Of a stretch of 64,000 nucleotides of DNA, positions 12,231 through 25,841 are shown piece after piece. The stretch comes from Galbula dea (taxonomy: Eukaryota; Chordata; Aves; Piciformes; Galbulidae). A program made the position numbers and the translations under genes. Under the pieces are notes generated by a model. That model saw nothing but the letters and a program-made list of their open reading frames with translations, did no database searches and was not told where the DNA came from. The DNA is taken from positions 186,001 through 250,000 of the forward strand of contig VWZX01000208.1 in NCBI GenBank assembly GCA_013399015.1, in the 5' to 3' direction. The stretch's first letter is position 1, and each line of letters begins with the position of its first letter.

Positions 12231-15200
12231 CCCCGCACTTTTAAGCAGCAAGTCTTGCAACTTGGCGTGGGGTGGGGAGGAGGAGGAGGGAGCTGCCTGC
12301 TTGCATGGGGTAAAGATGCTTTCTTGGAAAAATATATGTGTGTCTATGGGGACAGTAAGCAAACGCTTAGTGCGTGGGATCTTGGGCTAAGAAACGCGAA
12401 GGCTTTGCGAAGTCTGCTGTGAGATGCCTGTTGTGACCTAACTGGTACTTTTGCCTTCTCTGAAATGACATGGGGCCGGGTATGAACCTCGCGGGCAAAC
12501 CATGTACATACTCTATGTAGTTACCAACTCCTAGGAGGTAATCTTGATCAGTGTCACTTCCACGTCCCTGCTTTGGTCTCCTTTGTACCTTCATGATGCT
12601 TAAATAACAACTACCTGATGGAGACCAGCATTTTCTGGTAAGCCAAAGGCTATCTGGTACCTTTCTCTTGTCTGTATTGCAAATTGCAGCTGCATATTCA
12701 CCTGAGAAAGGTAACAAAATAACTTGCATTTTAAGGAGGTGAAAAGATTGTGACTTTCTTCCAGCACGGGCAGGAAACAGAGGTTGAAATGAAGCTGCCT
12801 GGGTGCAATGTGTGTGTAACATGATGTTGTTGAGGAAGGTGCCCAGTCCAATGTAGCTGGTTAAGCAGAGAAAGGTTAGCCAGTTAATGAAAAACTTTGC
12901 AAAACAGTAAAATCTAAACCAGGAGAAGCTTATTTTCTAAGAAAAGATGGAAAACTATTTCATGATTCATGCTGTGTTGCTACACTTCTCAGGAACTGTG
13001 TGATGCCAGTGTAGAATAGTAGCCTTACCATCAAGTTGAAGACACAATGAAGTCCCACCCTTTGCATGATTTCTGATGGTTCATAATAGTCTTGCTTGTT
13101 AGAAGAGGCTCAGAGCCACATATCATCTTTTGGAATGTACTTGTTTTTTTCTCTTGATGTCCTAGCTTTTCTCATGTGTTAGGGCTTGTAGCCCTTCAGA
13201 TGGGATACTAGGTCATTTGCTTTGGGAATAGGGAACTTTTGTAATTGACTATGCAATTAGTTTTAGGCTATCAGTTCAATTGTTAAACTCATCTTTGCAT
13301 TTCTTTAAAGCTTCAGAAAAAAATGCAAACTTAGTCATTCTGGTCATCCAACAAGGGACTTGGCCACCAAAGTGATGTTGTGATACTTCTCACTGCTTTT
13401 CAGACCCAACCCCCTCAAGTTATAATTCAGACTTTCCCCTCTCCATGCCACTGTCAGCTTTGCTGCTCTAGTCTGTTAGAGATCTGAAAGTCAGACTAGT
13501 TTTCCATAACACATACATCATCAGCGGCAAACACCAGATAGGCTCTTAACTACACCTGTGCAACCACCATGCAGGACTGTCCAGGCTAAACAAAACTAAG
13601 GTTTAGTCACAGTGGATTTGCACAGCTGCTGTTGAGGAATAATTTGATTTGTGAATCATTGCTATAGGTGTTGAAGCATAAAGGGAGTTTGCAGCTCAGT
13701 GTTTTATCTTACAGGTATAATTAACAGTGAACAGGGAAGTGTCTATACAAAAACTGGGGAAATATGGTATAAATCTACATCATACAAATAATATGAAATA
13801 TCTAGATGATATCTATACAGAAAATTATTTCTGCTGAACTGTATATTAGATGTATTTTCCATTTTGGTTCTCTCAATGTGCACGCCTTGTAGCTTTTAGA
13901 AATTAATGACAACTTTAATTCATTTTAAGGTTGTAATGGTGAGAGGTAGTAAGATACACCTTTACACTGCCTTTAGAATAGAAAACATAATTTAACTGAA
14001 ACAAGAGTTGTTGTAGGAAGAGCATTTCCCAATAATAAGTTCTTATGCCAGAAATAGAACCTGGAAAGATAAAAATGACAGAGGTAAAATAAAATACCTC
14101 CTTTCTTTTGAGAATAACATACATTAGATATGTTACCACTCAACTTCTATCCCATCAATAGCTTGATGTGATGTGAAGCTACCAAGTGTCTAGCTTTGCT
14201 GCTGTGGACTTCCTCTTTATGTGAAGGAGAACGTGTATGTTCAACTTCCCAAAGTTTTGGCCCTTCTTCATCTAAACTTCCATTTCTACCCTTTGTTAGC
14301 TGTCTCCCTCCAGGGACTTAAAATTTCAACTCATTTTCAGTACCATCAGTGTTTCTGAATGTACCTGTCTGTCACTTACTTAATGAGGAAGCATTTGGTG
14401 GATTTTTTCTCATTATTTCTCTTCAGATAGAAACCATGCTCAAAATGTTAGTTATTTTTAAATGATAATGCCTGCAGTAGAGTTGTTACAGGGATTTAAT
14501 AGTAGGGCATAAGAATCAGAAAAATGAAATAGAGGAACAGTCACACTTCTGTTGTCTCATTTTCTAAGTGAAATAAAGGCCAAATAACACACAAGCAGCT
14601 TGGATGATGAAAATTATTAGAGACAAAGGAAACATTGCAACTTTTAACAGGTAATGACTCCTTTCAGCTGCTCTTCCCCTTACATTTACTCTTGTAGAGC
14701 ATCTTTTACATTCAAGGTAATGTGATTTGGAGCACCGCTAAGGATTGTTGAAGTAACATAATACTTCCTTTCTTAAATATGAGCCATTGTAAGGATGAAC
14801 TCTTTCATCCTTCTGTTGCATGAAACACTTTATTAGTGTCTTATCTGTGATGATGTTGCATCTGTGCTAATGACAGCCAAAACTCTCTGCTACTGGGTAA
14901 AGGCATGAAAGGTCTTGGAAAAATGAGGAAAGCGGAGGAAGATTATCAGGAAAAGTTTGTCTGTGTTAGAATAAGTTTAACCACAAGGTGTCCTGTGGGT
15001 TCAATATCTAGGACAAACTTAAGCTGTTGGGAATACTAATATGAATAAGACACTATCACAGCAACTGGTTGCTTTGTTTTAATAAAGAATTCAGAATGGA
15101 GATTGTGCTGACCAGTACATCTCTTCCATATTCAAACAATAGAAATAGTTACAAAAACCATCAAGTGCTTTATGACAAGCTTTGCAGGCTTTTTTTCAGA

Positions 15201-18200
15201 CCAGATAGGGCAGTCTCAAATTCTGAATGTCAGTAAATAAGCTGTGATTTCTACATCATGTGTAGAAGATGGACCAAATAGAACTATTAAGAAGTGTTTA
15301 TCCAACTTTGTTTGCTTAAAGTCTGGTATTCTCTGTCATATCTCTGAGACAACCTTGTACAGCAGTGTTCACTTTTAATGAACAGTTTACACTTGTGCTT
15401 GAAGCATTATTAGAAGACAAGGAAGCAGTGCTAGAGGAAAAGAAACTATGTAAGGGAAAAGCTGAAAATAGGAATTTAGGGGAAGAGATGCTAGGAAAAG
15501 TGGTGAAAATGGGGGGAAATACACTGGAAAACAATTGCAGGGAAAAAGAAGAGATTGGAGGAGGGAAATGAAGCAGCAGTTTCCTACACACCTTGAGATA
15601 CTACTGATTAAACAAAAGTATTTCCTATTGAGGGATACAGTAATTCTGTTACATGCTGGTGATATGTCTTGGATCAATTCCTTTACAACTTGGTTGAGAC
15701 TTGTCTGACACAGGCAGTGATTCTTCAAGTGATTCCCACTGATAATTCTGTTAGCATGAAAGCTTTGGTTTCTTTAGAAGCTCCATCCATAGAATGTGCT
15801 GTCAGTCAAAAGTCAGTGTCGCTTTTTCTACTTCTGGTCACTTTATCTTGCACACCTGTATCCCAGTGGATCCTCAGTCTCTGCCCTGAGCCTTCTGTAA
15901 CACAGATGTTTCTGTTGAGAAGCCAAAGTCAGCTAGAAATGCTGCTTCCAAATGCCACATGTTTCTGTGAAAGCTGCAAATACAGAAGGGAAAGAATAAA
16001 TTAAATGGACTCATGATCTAATAGAGGATGTATATTTTTAATACACATGGAAATAGATGTGATTATTTTGGTGTAAAATATGCATCCTGCTCTTGCAGGG
16101 TGGAGGAAATAACTGATGTTTTGAGAGAACTGACTGTGATGTAAGGCTCTGTTTAAAATTTGGTCTCTGCCTTCATCTTCAATTCCTGTATTTGGTGAGC
16201 TTGTGAAACAGTAATTACATGCAAAATTCTAGTACAAAAATTCATATTTGATATGAATGCTGAAAATACCTTGGCTTTCCATCAATATCAATTTTATATC
16301 AATATAAATATCAATTTGCACAAAATACATATTTTTCATTATTCTTTGTTTCAAGGGTACTGCCCGTGCTCCAAGAGTTGATACATAGCTGAATATCTGG
16401 ACAAATTTCAGGCCTGTTGGGCTTAGAGAACTGTCTCTTTTCAGGTGTCTTTAGATGTTATGAAGTATATAGAGGCAGATACAGTATCTAGAAGTTAGTG
16501 TAGCCATAAGTAGCTAGAATGTGTCATGGAAAGCTTTTACAGTGTATCAGACAAGCACTTAGGATTCATGCTTTGGGTTAAGGCTGAATGTTTTATCCAT
16601 GCAGCATTCATCTGTAATCTATCCCATCTCAGCCACTCCATTTGCCATTGTGATTTATACGAAATCTTTGGCACTTGAAAGCATCTAAAAATACAACAAC
16701 GCCTGACTACTTCACTATTTCATGGATATGTGTTCTTGCCAGGCTGTTCTAGTATCCTTCCCCCCACAAATCTGTTTGTCCTGTCTTTCTTTCAAGTACC
16801 AAGCAGACTGTATTAGAAATCTTGCTTGCCAAATGAACACTGGCCATTTATTGTGTCCTATTAGCACAGGCCATTACTTCTATTGGAGGTAAGAGAGAAA
16901 ACATTGGTGCAAGGTTGTGGACTGGGCTAGGAGCCAAATTGTCTTTTTCCATAGTTGTAGTCAGTATGATCTGAACCATGTAGGATTCTTTTAGTTACTA
17001 CCAAGCACTTTAATTAATAGGCTGTGGCCTCCTCTGGGGCAGACATAGAAACTGTGTTTCTTTGCACACGGTGTGGCAGCACAGCTGGAGACTGTTAATA
17101 GCAAGGTTAATAGGCTCATCTGACTCCATAGTGTTTGGCCTGAACTGTATTGTATGGTTGTGCCAAAGGCAAATGAAGAAAAGGTTGACATAAGCGTTAT
17201 TTTTTGATAGTAGTTGTCCTTTCAGAATCTTGTTTTCTCTGACAAGATCTTTGCTTGCTATTGTGTTGATGGCTAGACAGTATTTGGCCTAGATTTCCCA
17301 CTGATTACAGCAGGTGGAATGTGGAAGAGAAGTGAAAATATATGAATGTATATTTTTTTGGAGTCTATAGAACTATAGAAAGCATGGAATGAAATTATTT
17401 TGTGATGTTCTTAATTATTATTTTGTAATTATATTACAGGAGTCTTGGGATCATGTAGTTCGTGGCTTGTTCTTTCACTCTTCATTTTCCATTCTTGCAC
17501 TCCACAGAACAGATCAGTTCTGTGCTACCACCTTCATGCATGCAGCAGCAGAGGAGGTTGGGCTCTAGGATTGCTGCTATGAATTTGGGAGGGCTGTAGA
17601 CAACTATAAACTGTCAGCAGTTTCAAATATGTGGTTGCGTTGAAAGTATATTGAATCCATTCACCTCTAACAATAAACTCAAACGTAGAATAAAAGCTGT
17701 AGATCTGAACAGATACTGCGCTTTATTTCTGGCAGCCTAGCAGAGACTTAATATGTTATTAAAAGGAGCTTTCTGTCAGAGGTCTGAAAGTAAATATAGT
17801 CTTGCTCTTTCATTTTCCTTTTCACCTATAAAACAGATTTCTTTAGAGGTACAGTTTATAGTTATGATCCCCTGTTGTATGTTTCTGATTTACATTGCAG
17901 TGACACAAACAGTGGCATGAAATTCACGAATGCTTATATACTCACTAGATAAATGAACTACAGATGGAAGGCAGGAATTCTTAACTATAAATATTTTGCC
18001 CTGTTAATCACAATGATTCATATTTAAATGTTTGGATTTATTATAGAAGAAAATGTCTTTTTCTTTGTATGCCATATATTTCCACCAAATAAAGGGTAAA
18101 CCCTGAAGCTTCCCTGAACACAATGAAATGTCTTCTACTCTGCAGTGTATTTTATCAGTATACCACAAAATGACTAAATAGTGACACCATAGAAATGGTT

Positions 18201-18810
18201 ATACAAAATTAAAGGCTTTAAGTGTCCAAAGAATTAGAGTGCAAAATGGTTGTTCTATTTCATGCAGTAAAGAAAGAAAGGGTTTATTATTTTAATGATA
18301 GGAAAAAATACTGATTTTACTGATATGTTTGTTCTCACTGTTTGGTTACCTTTCCAGAGAGAACTTTTATGACTCTCACTATAGACTTTAGTATAGCAAA
18401 TGTTTTTCTTATTTTTGAATCAAAGTTTACTTTTCTTAATAATCCAGAAGAAACACATAGGACAAAGTAACTAGGAACCTTACTAGAAAGGTAAGCAGTA
18501 GTCATACAAAGTGATGATAGGTCTGATTCTTTACAGTGTGCATTTTTTTGTTTTAGTCTTTGCCCAAAGTGGGAATGAACAGAACAGCATTTATTCACAG
18601 TAAGTCATTTGACTATTGTGACTATTCCTATTGAAAAATGATGGAAATTATTGCAATGAAAAAGGATTTCAGTGCTAATATATGTGAAAATCAGGAAAAC
18701 GCTAAACCTGGAACTGAAACACGAATCAGGTTTACATTATTCTCTGTAAGAGAAGGAAAACACTGTATTGGAACTACTTAGCTGTAGTTTAAAGTTTTAT
18801 AGCTCTGATA
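12231..18810 (+). other. KCNIP4 intronic sequence, nothing recognised
   Basis: About 6.5 kb of AT-rich sequence has no recognisable repeat family, RNA gene or exon. Open frames near 15316-15728 on both strands cover a purine/pyrimidine-biased tract and are not credible proteins. Conserved regulatory elements may exist but cannot be judged from one sequence. Confidence 0.55.
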
Positions 18811-19682
18811 TCACAGAATCACAGAATGTTAGGAGTTGGAAGGGACCTTGAAAGATCATCTAGTCCAAACCCTCTGCCACAGCAGGTCACACAGAAGTGT
18901 GTCCAGATGGGTTTTTTAATATCTCCAGAGGAGGAGACTCCACAACCTCTCTGGGCAGTCTGTCCTGCACCCTCACTGTGAAAAAAATTTTTCTTGTATT
19001 CGCACAGAACCTCCTATGATTCAGCTTACAGCCATTGCCCCTTGTCTTGTCACTGGGCTTCACTGAGAAGAGCCTGACCCCATCCCCCTAACATGCACCC
19101 TTCACATGTTTAAAAGCATAGCCTCCTCATCTCCAAGCTAAACAGACCCAGCTCCCTCAGCTTTTCCTCGTAAGGAAGATGTTCCACTCCCTTCATCATC
19201 TTGGTGGCTCTGTGCTGGACTCTTTCAAGTAGTTCCCTATCCTTCTTAAAGTGAGGGGCCCACAGCTGGACACAATATTTCAGATGCAGCCTCACCAGGG
19301 TAGAGTAGAGGGGGAGAAGAACCTCTCTTGACCGACTAGCCACCCCCCTTCTAATACACCCCAGAATCTCATTGGCCCTCGTGGCCACTAGAGCACACTG
19401 CTGGCTCATGGTCATCTTTCCATCCACCAGGACCGCCAGATCCCTTTTCCCTTCACTGCTCTCTAACAGGTCAGTCCCCAACCTATACTGATCCATGGGG
19501 TTGGTCTTTCCCAGATGCAAAACTCGACACTTGGCCTTGTTGAATTTCATTCAATTTCTCCATGTCCAACTCTCCAGCCTGTCAAAGTCTCTCTGAATGG
19601 CAGCACAGCCCTCCAGTGTGTCAGCCACTCCACCCAGTTTAGTGTTGTCAGCAAACTTGCTGAGAGCACACTCTGTAATGTA
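18811..19682 (-). mobile_element. CR1 LINE, 5'-truncated, with reverse-transcriptase C-terminus
   Basis: The element runs on the minus strand, from a degraded FADDTKLGG-type motif of the reverse transcriptase (here FADNTKLGGVADT, near 19660) to the 3' tail octamers at 18811. The longest open piece, 19550-19110 minus, has CR1 ORF2 signature segments such as MKFNKAKCRVLHLG, LVRLHLKYCVQLWAPHFKKD and RVQHRATKMMKG. A stop codon just before that MKFN segment and later frame breaks show it is dead. It belongs to the group with tail sequence 'atgttaggagttggaaggga' in reverse, shared with the copies at 38290, 40197, 43167 and 43585. Confidence 0.96.
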
Positions 19683-22240
19683 TCTTGAAGTAAATCAAAT
19701 GACCAAAACATTTTATTGAATGCTCATCTACATGGTTTACAGAAAAATGAAGAACATCTCTAGTCACTCCTTCTCCAGTCTCTTAATGAATGTTGCCAAA
19801 GGTACACTCACTCTCCAGTCATTACAGTAATATACAGTCCTCTGGCTACTCTTTCCTGCCCTGTTAAGGACTGCAGTGGCAAATGCTGATGCTCGTTAGG
19901 CTAGTGTTTTGCTAGTTGAGGACTTCTTGGATGAAATCCCTAACGTTTTTTGGTAAGGTATTCTGTTCTATGTACACTGTCATACAAATCTTTCTAGTAA
20001 TGTGTAGCAATTGATTTCCAAATCCTTGAACAATTTTATTAAATAGGAGAAACAGTATTTCAGTTGAAATCATTGAGTCACTCTAGACATGGAGTCTGCA
20101 ATATTGACAAATATCCCTGTTTGTGTATAGAAAGCAATAATATTGATTTTTCTAAAATTACTTTCTTTTGTTGGTTGTGCTCCAAAACAGTCTTTAATAA
20201 CATAGGAGTTACTGCTTTTTACTTGTAGTACTGCTACAGTTTTTTGCTTTATGTTTTTATTTAAGGTAATGTTATCTAAAAAAATAACTTACATTGTACT
20301 CTACATCACAAGCATTTATCAGAAGAGTGTGTTTTAATCAATGGTTAAGAACCTGTGGAGAAGTTTGCAAAATGTATGTAATTCTCACATTTAAAATTAA
20401 ATTTAGTTACTTGATTTAGAATTTTTAATGATATTGCAGCATGTTGTAATAAAAACATGTTGAAGACAGCATTGTGCCAAACAAAAGATAAGCATAATAT
20501 GATGGAAAGAACTGTCCTAAATGGAGAATGTCCTAAATGCATGAAGCACATGGTAATGGAGGAGAAAGATATATTTTTTTTCTAAATTTTAAGATAGTTT
20601 CCTAATGCAATTTGAAATTATCTTCTAAAAGTCACACTCTATATAATCTGTCAGATACAAGCATTATTGCAGCTGAACACAGATTTGTAATTTTATCCTA
20701 CATAGAGGTATCTGTGTACATGCTAAGTACAATAAATCTGATCAAATTTTCAAAATACTTGAACCAGTGTTACTGGTTTGGTTTTGGTTTTTTGGTTTGG
20801 TTTGGTTTGGTTTTTTTTTTTTGCATGAATGTTACGATGATCTTCTTCAAAGAACACCCCAGAAAGGACTGACTTTTTTTTGAGACAGTTCGTTTTAGGT
20901 GTGTCAAAGCTTGTTATACAGCAGCAGGTGCCATCTCCCTGTCTGGGTGCTGAGACAGGCTGGAGGAAGCCCCTGCACAGATATAGAGTTAGCATCAGTG
21001 CTGGGAGGGACATGCTGTGTGGTTTCCCAGTGCTGGTGGGTGTTTGGAGAATGAAAGGTAAGCTGTGGGACTGCAGTCCTTGCCTAAGCAGTTAAAAGAA
21101 AGGAGAGGAAAAACATCACGAAATGCTGTCTAGTGTGTGTGGCTTCAATGGTATCTGAACAAGTGGACTCTCAAATCTGCTGTTCTATTACCTTTAGCTG
21201 GAGATAAATGAATCCTGTTTATCTTAAAATAAGTTGAAGAAAAACCCTTAAAGAATACTCTTTCAAAGCAATACAAAAGATGTATATCAAGCAGATCCAG
21301 CCATAGGATCATGTTTTGCTTTATTGCATACTGGTGACAGTATGACAGGTGTTTCCTCAGATCACCATCAGTCTTGAGTTTTGACAGTGTAGCTGATTTT
21401 AACCAACTGATACCCAGATGTCCTTAATCATTCTGACTTATGTTCCACTGCTCAGTAAGTGAATGGTACCCTGCATAGCTAATAATTCACTCTTTCTATT
21501 CTATGTATCCTTTTCCATGTTCATTTATGGACATTCAAGGTTATTTTGTTGTGTTCTGAGATGCAACATTATAAAACATATCATATGTTGTAATGCTCTC
21601 TACAGAGAAAAGTAAATCTAGACTGTTTCTCCAGAGTATTGTGTGCTGACAGCATCCACCTGCTGGAAACTAAAAGAAGTAAACAAAGTCCGTAGTTATT
21701 CCATTTAAAAGATGCTGTAATTGAATACATGCACACACTGACTCTTAGGGACTGCCCTGATTTCTGCACAGCCAGGGTCTGCAGTCTACCAAATATAAGG
21801 TGCCTAAGAAAAAAAAATATAATGAAGTAGAGGCACCTGCAAGTTGTGAGTGTGCAATATAATTAAGATACAAAGAATTTCATGCTACTATTTCAGTAAC
21901 TGTACTTCTTGTACTATGTCGCTCTTCAGTCTTTGTGCTGAGATAAGGTGGGGGTTTCCCATTGTACTTTTTGGAATACGTCACATTGTCCCAGCATCTT
22001 GCCAGCCTACTGTTCAGAATTTGAAAATAAGAGAACTGCTTTTGTGGCTGCAACCAACTACCAACCCACTTCACGGTTTACTTCAAAGCCATTGCTTTCA
22101 GTGTCTCTTTGTAGGACTACATATTTGTTTCCCTGTCTGGGAAACAGGGGAAAGAGGAGGTCAGATAGCAGGATGGGCTTATTAAGTAGATGATAGCTTT
22201 TGCCCTTTCTGCCTTCCATTACATGGTGACCAGTGATAGG
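19683..22240 (+). other. KCNIP4 intronic sequence with a TTTGG tract
   Basis: AT-rich sequence with one simple repeat (20774-20823, listed separately). Open frames on both strands are short and unrecognised. Confidence 0.5.
20774..20823. repeat. (TTTGG)n / poly-T simple repeat
   Basis: Repeated ttTGG and ttttGG units end in a run of about thirteen T. The minus-strand frame over it is lysine/proline-rich by composition only. Confidence 0.9.
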
Positions 22241-22244
22241 GGGA

Positions 22245-22393
22245 GAAGTGGTGGCCTAGTGGTTAAGATTTGGTGCTTTCGTCACTGGGGCCCAGGTTCA
22301 ATTTCCTGCCAGGGAAGAATCCTGCTCTGGCAGGGGGTTTGGACTAGATGATCTTTCGAGTTCCCTTTCAACTCAATTTTGTGATTCTGTGAT
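22245..22393 (+). mobile_element. SINE-like composite: tRNA-Glu(TTC)-like head joined to a CR1 tail
   Basis: Positions 22245-22316 align base for base, with no gap over 72 bases, to vertebrate tRNA-Glu with a TTC anticodon, at about three-quarters identity by my hand alignment from memory. The A box region TGGCCTAGTGG and the B box region GGTTCAATTTC are recognisable, and the 3' acceptor strand CCAGGGAA is intact. The first four bases no longer pair with it. Immediately after comes 'gaatcctgctctggcag', then 'ttggactagatgatctt', ending in an attttgtg octamer and an attctgtg octamer. This is the CR1 3' tail. A pol III-type head plus a LINE tail is the standard layout of a SINE mobilised by CR1 machinery. 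It could also be a one-off chimera formed by template switching. It is not a functional tRNA gene. Confidence 0.75.
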
Positions 22394-25300
22394 GAAGTTT
22401 CTCTCTGCAGGAGGATATTGAAACCTCCAGCTCTTCTAAGCAATGGCTCCCTGCATCTGCCTCAACTTGCTACTTGGAAGACGCACACAGACCCCTCAGC
22501 TAAATGAGCACTTTCTCACTTTCCTTGCATAATCTTTTACCTCAGAGCAATGTTGTTTTGAGGTTATGCACATCTTTCTGGGTTGGTTGATTGTCAGTGA
22601 AAGGAAAGGAGAGTATGTGATGCCTCCAGTGGAACTGGTGGGACCCTAATGCATGTATTATAAAACTGAATTCCAATAGCCTGAAGGAAAAATAGTACAT
22701 TGAGGTTAAGGGAACAGACATGACTGAGGGTATACAGTGACAAAGCTCTTTACATGGCACATCTCCTTTCATGTTTCCTTGTAGTACTTTAACTCTTCAG
22801 CAAGCATCTGAGCTGGCAGGACATAGAATTATACAGATTCATAACTGAATATCTACTTAACTTGCATGGTTGTCCAACTTTTAGATATTATTTAGACTTG
22901 TAAAAGTCTTCACTTCAGTTGCACCTCTTGTTTGCAACCAGCTAATTTTCTGATACTAAAATGGAATAAAACAATTCTATATTTCAATGTAGACTCATAA
23001 ATATCACTTCTTATTTCTAAAGTCTTTGAATCAGCCCAGAGTTCTTTAGAGTCAGTAGCTTTTTCTTTTTTCCTGAAGATATGGGGAGGTGTTCAACTAA
23101 AATCTCATGTATTTAAAACAAACAAACAAACCAAAAATCACCCAAAACCCCTCTACTCAAGAGTTAACTGTAGGTTTTACTTTTCCAGGGTTCATAAAGC
23201 ATCTATGTATACTTAGAAATGCAAAAGCAAGAATGTTTTAACCTGTTCAGAATGGAATGTAAAACTATCTAAAAGGTATCAGTGAATTTCTAATGTCTTA
23301 TTAAGCAGTGTTTTATCAACAATCACTTTAATCAACAGCACTTTAAATTACTACAAGACTGACAATCTCTTAGGACATTTTCAATTACAGAATTTGGAAG
23401 AAAGCAGGCTTTTTTTGTGTGTGTGTTTTTCCTTTCAAGAAGCCAAAACATAAATTGTGTAGTTTCATGCGTACTGCATCACAAAGAATATATACAGAAA
23501 TACAGCCAGTTAAGATACTAATTTCTTGCTGAAAACAAATCAGAAAAAGTTGATGACATTGTCAAACCACTATTTGGTAAGTGGCAACTTACAATGCTGA
23601 TCATGTAGATAGTGTATTGTCCATTTTGGAGGGGCAGTGTTAGAAGAATTGTGTCTTCCATAATAAACATACAGTTAATTGGATGAACTGACACCAGTTT
23701 CTTATTGCAGTAACACTAGAATGATAGTTTGTGTTCCAAGAAGAGTGTCTATTGATTAAATGCACCTTGCACTGAAGCAATTAATATTGATCTTCTTGAT
23801 CTATCAGTGCCTGTTTCATCATGATTACAAGGCTTGATCTTACAACAGTTGCAATGCAGTGCAGTGTTTACAACTGAGAATCACCCTGTAATGCTTAAGA
23901 AATATACTTGGTCATAAGTGTTTGAACAGTTGACTTTAGTTCCCATTCTGAAACCTCTTGGAAAGAAGGGAAGAAACAAAGCTTTTCTCTTTTTTCTCTT
24001 TTCCTACATAGCCTGTAATGGAAAAAGCCAAAATTATTGTCTCTGACTTTAGAGGATACTCAACTACATTGACAATAGACCTCGTAATGCTAATGTAATC
24101 TTGTAATGCTAATTTAATGTGAAAGAGTATGAGAAACAAAAGAGCCTGTTTTCCTGCTCAGAATATTGGAGAGTATTTCCAATTCAAACCTCAAAACCTG
24201 CAACTTTTTCTTTGAGTCAGTTAATTATTTGCTTTCTGGGAAATAAAACTGTTTCAAAGAATGCTGAGATTTTTGTGTAATACTATGATTTGAGAACTTC
24301 TGTTTTTAGAAGAAAAAACTCAATGCCACCAATAAAGCTGTGATTTTCTGACTGAAGAATGGAATCACAGAGAATGATGGCCCAAGGCAGGATCAAATAC
24401 TTATGTGGTAATTCAGACAGATTTTGTCTAATGTCCTTAAACTCTGCCAGTACTGAGTGCTTCATAAATCACTAGGTAATCTACTCCAGAATGATCTTTC
24501 CTGGTACAAACTTTTTCCTAGTTCTTAAGTAAGTTTTACATTTTAAGCTAGTACACAAAATAGATGAAATATGTAGCCAAGATTTTACAGTACTGAATAG
24601 GACAAAGCCATCATTTGGTATGTCTTGCATACATTTGCCTTGTTTATACTTTCAAGTATGAACTGTTGTCCCTTTTGCAGCAGCCTTCCACCTGTCTCCA
24701 GCCTATGATTTAATATGTTCAATAGGATCAACCTTCCCAGATACACAGATATTACCTAAACAATTTTTCTTCATTCTCTTTCTACAAGACAAATTTCTTC
24801 TCTGCAGTGCTACTTGATGTGTTCGATTTTACTAATGATAACTAGTCATTGAGTGTTGCATTTGTCTTCTAACTTCCAAGCCTGTTGGAAAACTCTTGAC
24901 TACCACGCTTGAAACTAGAAAAATTAAAGAATTAAAGTAGAGTACGAATTTCAACTTAGCACCAGGAGATTCTGCCTTGCACAGAAAGTCTTCAGTGTGT
25001 CCCTGCTGATGGTAATTCTTCCTATCCTACTCAACTCTGAAGGAGTTATTGCTTCCATGGAGATGTGATCAGGAGCTTACAGTTCCTGTTGGGTCTAAGG
25101 AGCAATCACTGTAGAGTAAGTCACATCCTTGTAGTGCAGAAAATCTTTTACCATTGTTTGAAGCACCTTCCTCTTAGGATGGGGAAGGAGTCATTGTCTT
25201 ACAAGAAATAAAAGATATCAACTTCACCTCATTTCTGTGGGAAGCTTGATGAAAGCCTGCAGGTATCCTGCAGGGATCCTTGGATTTGGATCTTCAGAAA

Positions 25301-25841
25301 GGAAACTTTGTCAGTGGCCTTTATATGAACTGTATTTTTAATAAGGATATTTTAGCTCTTGAACATTTTATATGTAGCATGAACATCTTAGTTCTCTCTT
25401 CCATAAATAAAAACTGAAGACAGTTACTTTAAACAGTTTTTTCTAACATGAAAAGTCAATGTCACAGGCAATAGCAAAGCTTTTGAAGTTTCAAACACTT
25501 CTTATTCAGATTATTTTTATCAGTGCTCTACCATCTCACACTTGAAAAGATGTGCCTCTGCTTTATATGAGTGCCTTTACCAACTGTTATTATAATAATA
25601 AAATAGGATGTGCTCATTCCTCTCTCATTTTTCAAGGCTGATGTAGTCAGGACTCTAGGAGTCTTTAATCAGGAAGGATGTCATATTTAAATCTGTACTG
25701 GTTTAAGTCTTTCTAGTTGTAATTTTTTATGTAAATACTATGGGAGTATTTAAATTTTGTCCAGTGCCTGATTAAAAGCACTATTATCACGGTGCTTGCA
25801 TGCAAATGACCATAGAGGATTTATTATCACTCATGTCCAAA
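22394..25841 (+). other. KCNIP4 intronic sequence, nothing recognised
   Basis: AT-rich, with a short (AAAC)n run near 23117. No exon, RNA gene or clear repeat family was recognised. Confidence 0.5.

Noticed and set aside
11709..12422. A 237-codon plus-strand open frame that contains the MNVRR sequence
   Set aside because: Upstream residues are compositional and the known protein starts at 12111. After 12171 the frame reads through the splice donor into the intron.
19110..19550. A 146-codon minus-strand open frame that looks like a real protein
   Set aside because: It is the C-terminal part of a CR1 LINE reverse transcriptase within a truncated element, not a host gene.
22245..22316. A functional tRNA-Glu gene
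   Set aside because: The first four acceptor bases do not pair with the 3' strand, there are many substitutions, and a CR1 tail is fused directly to the 3' end.
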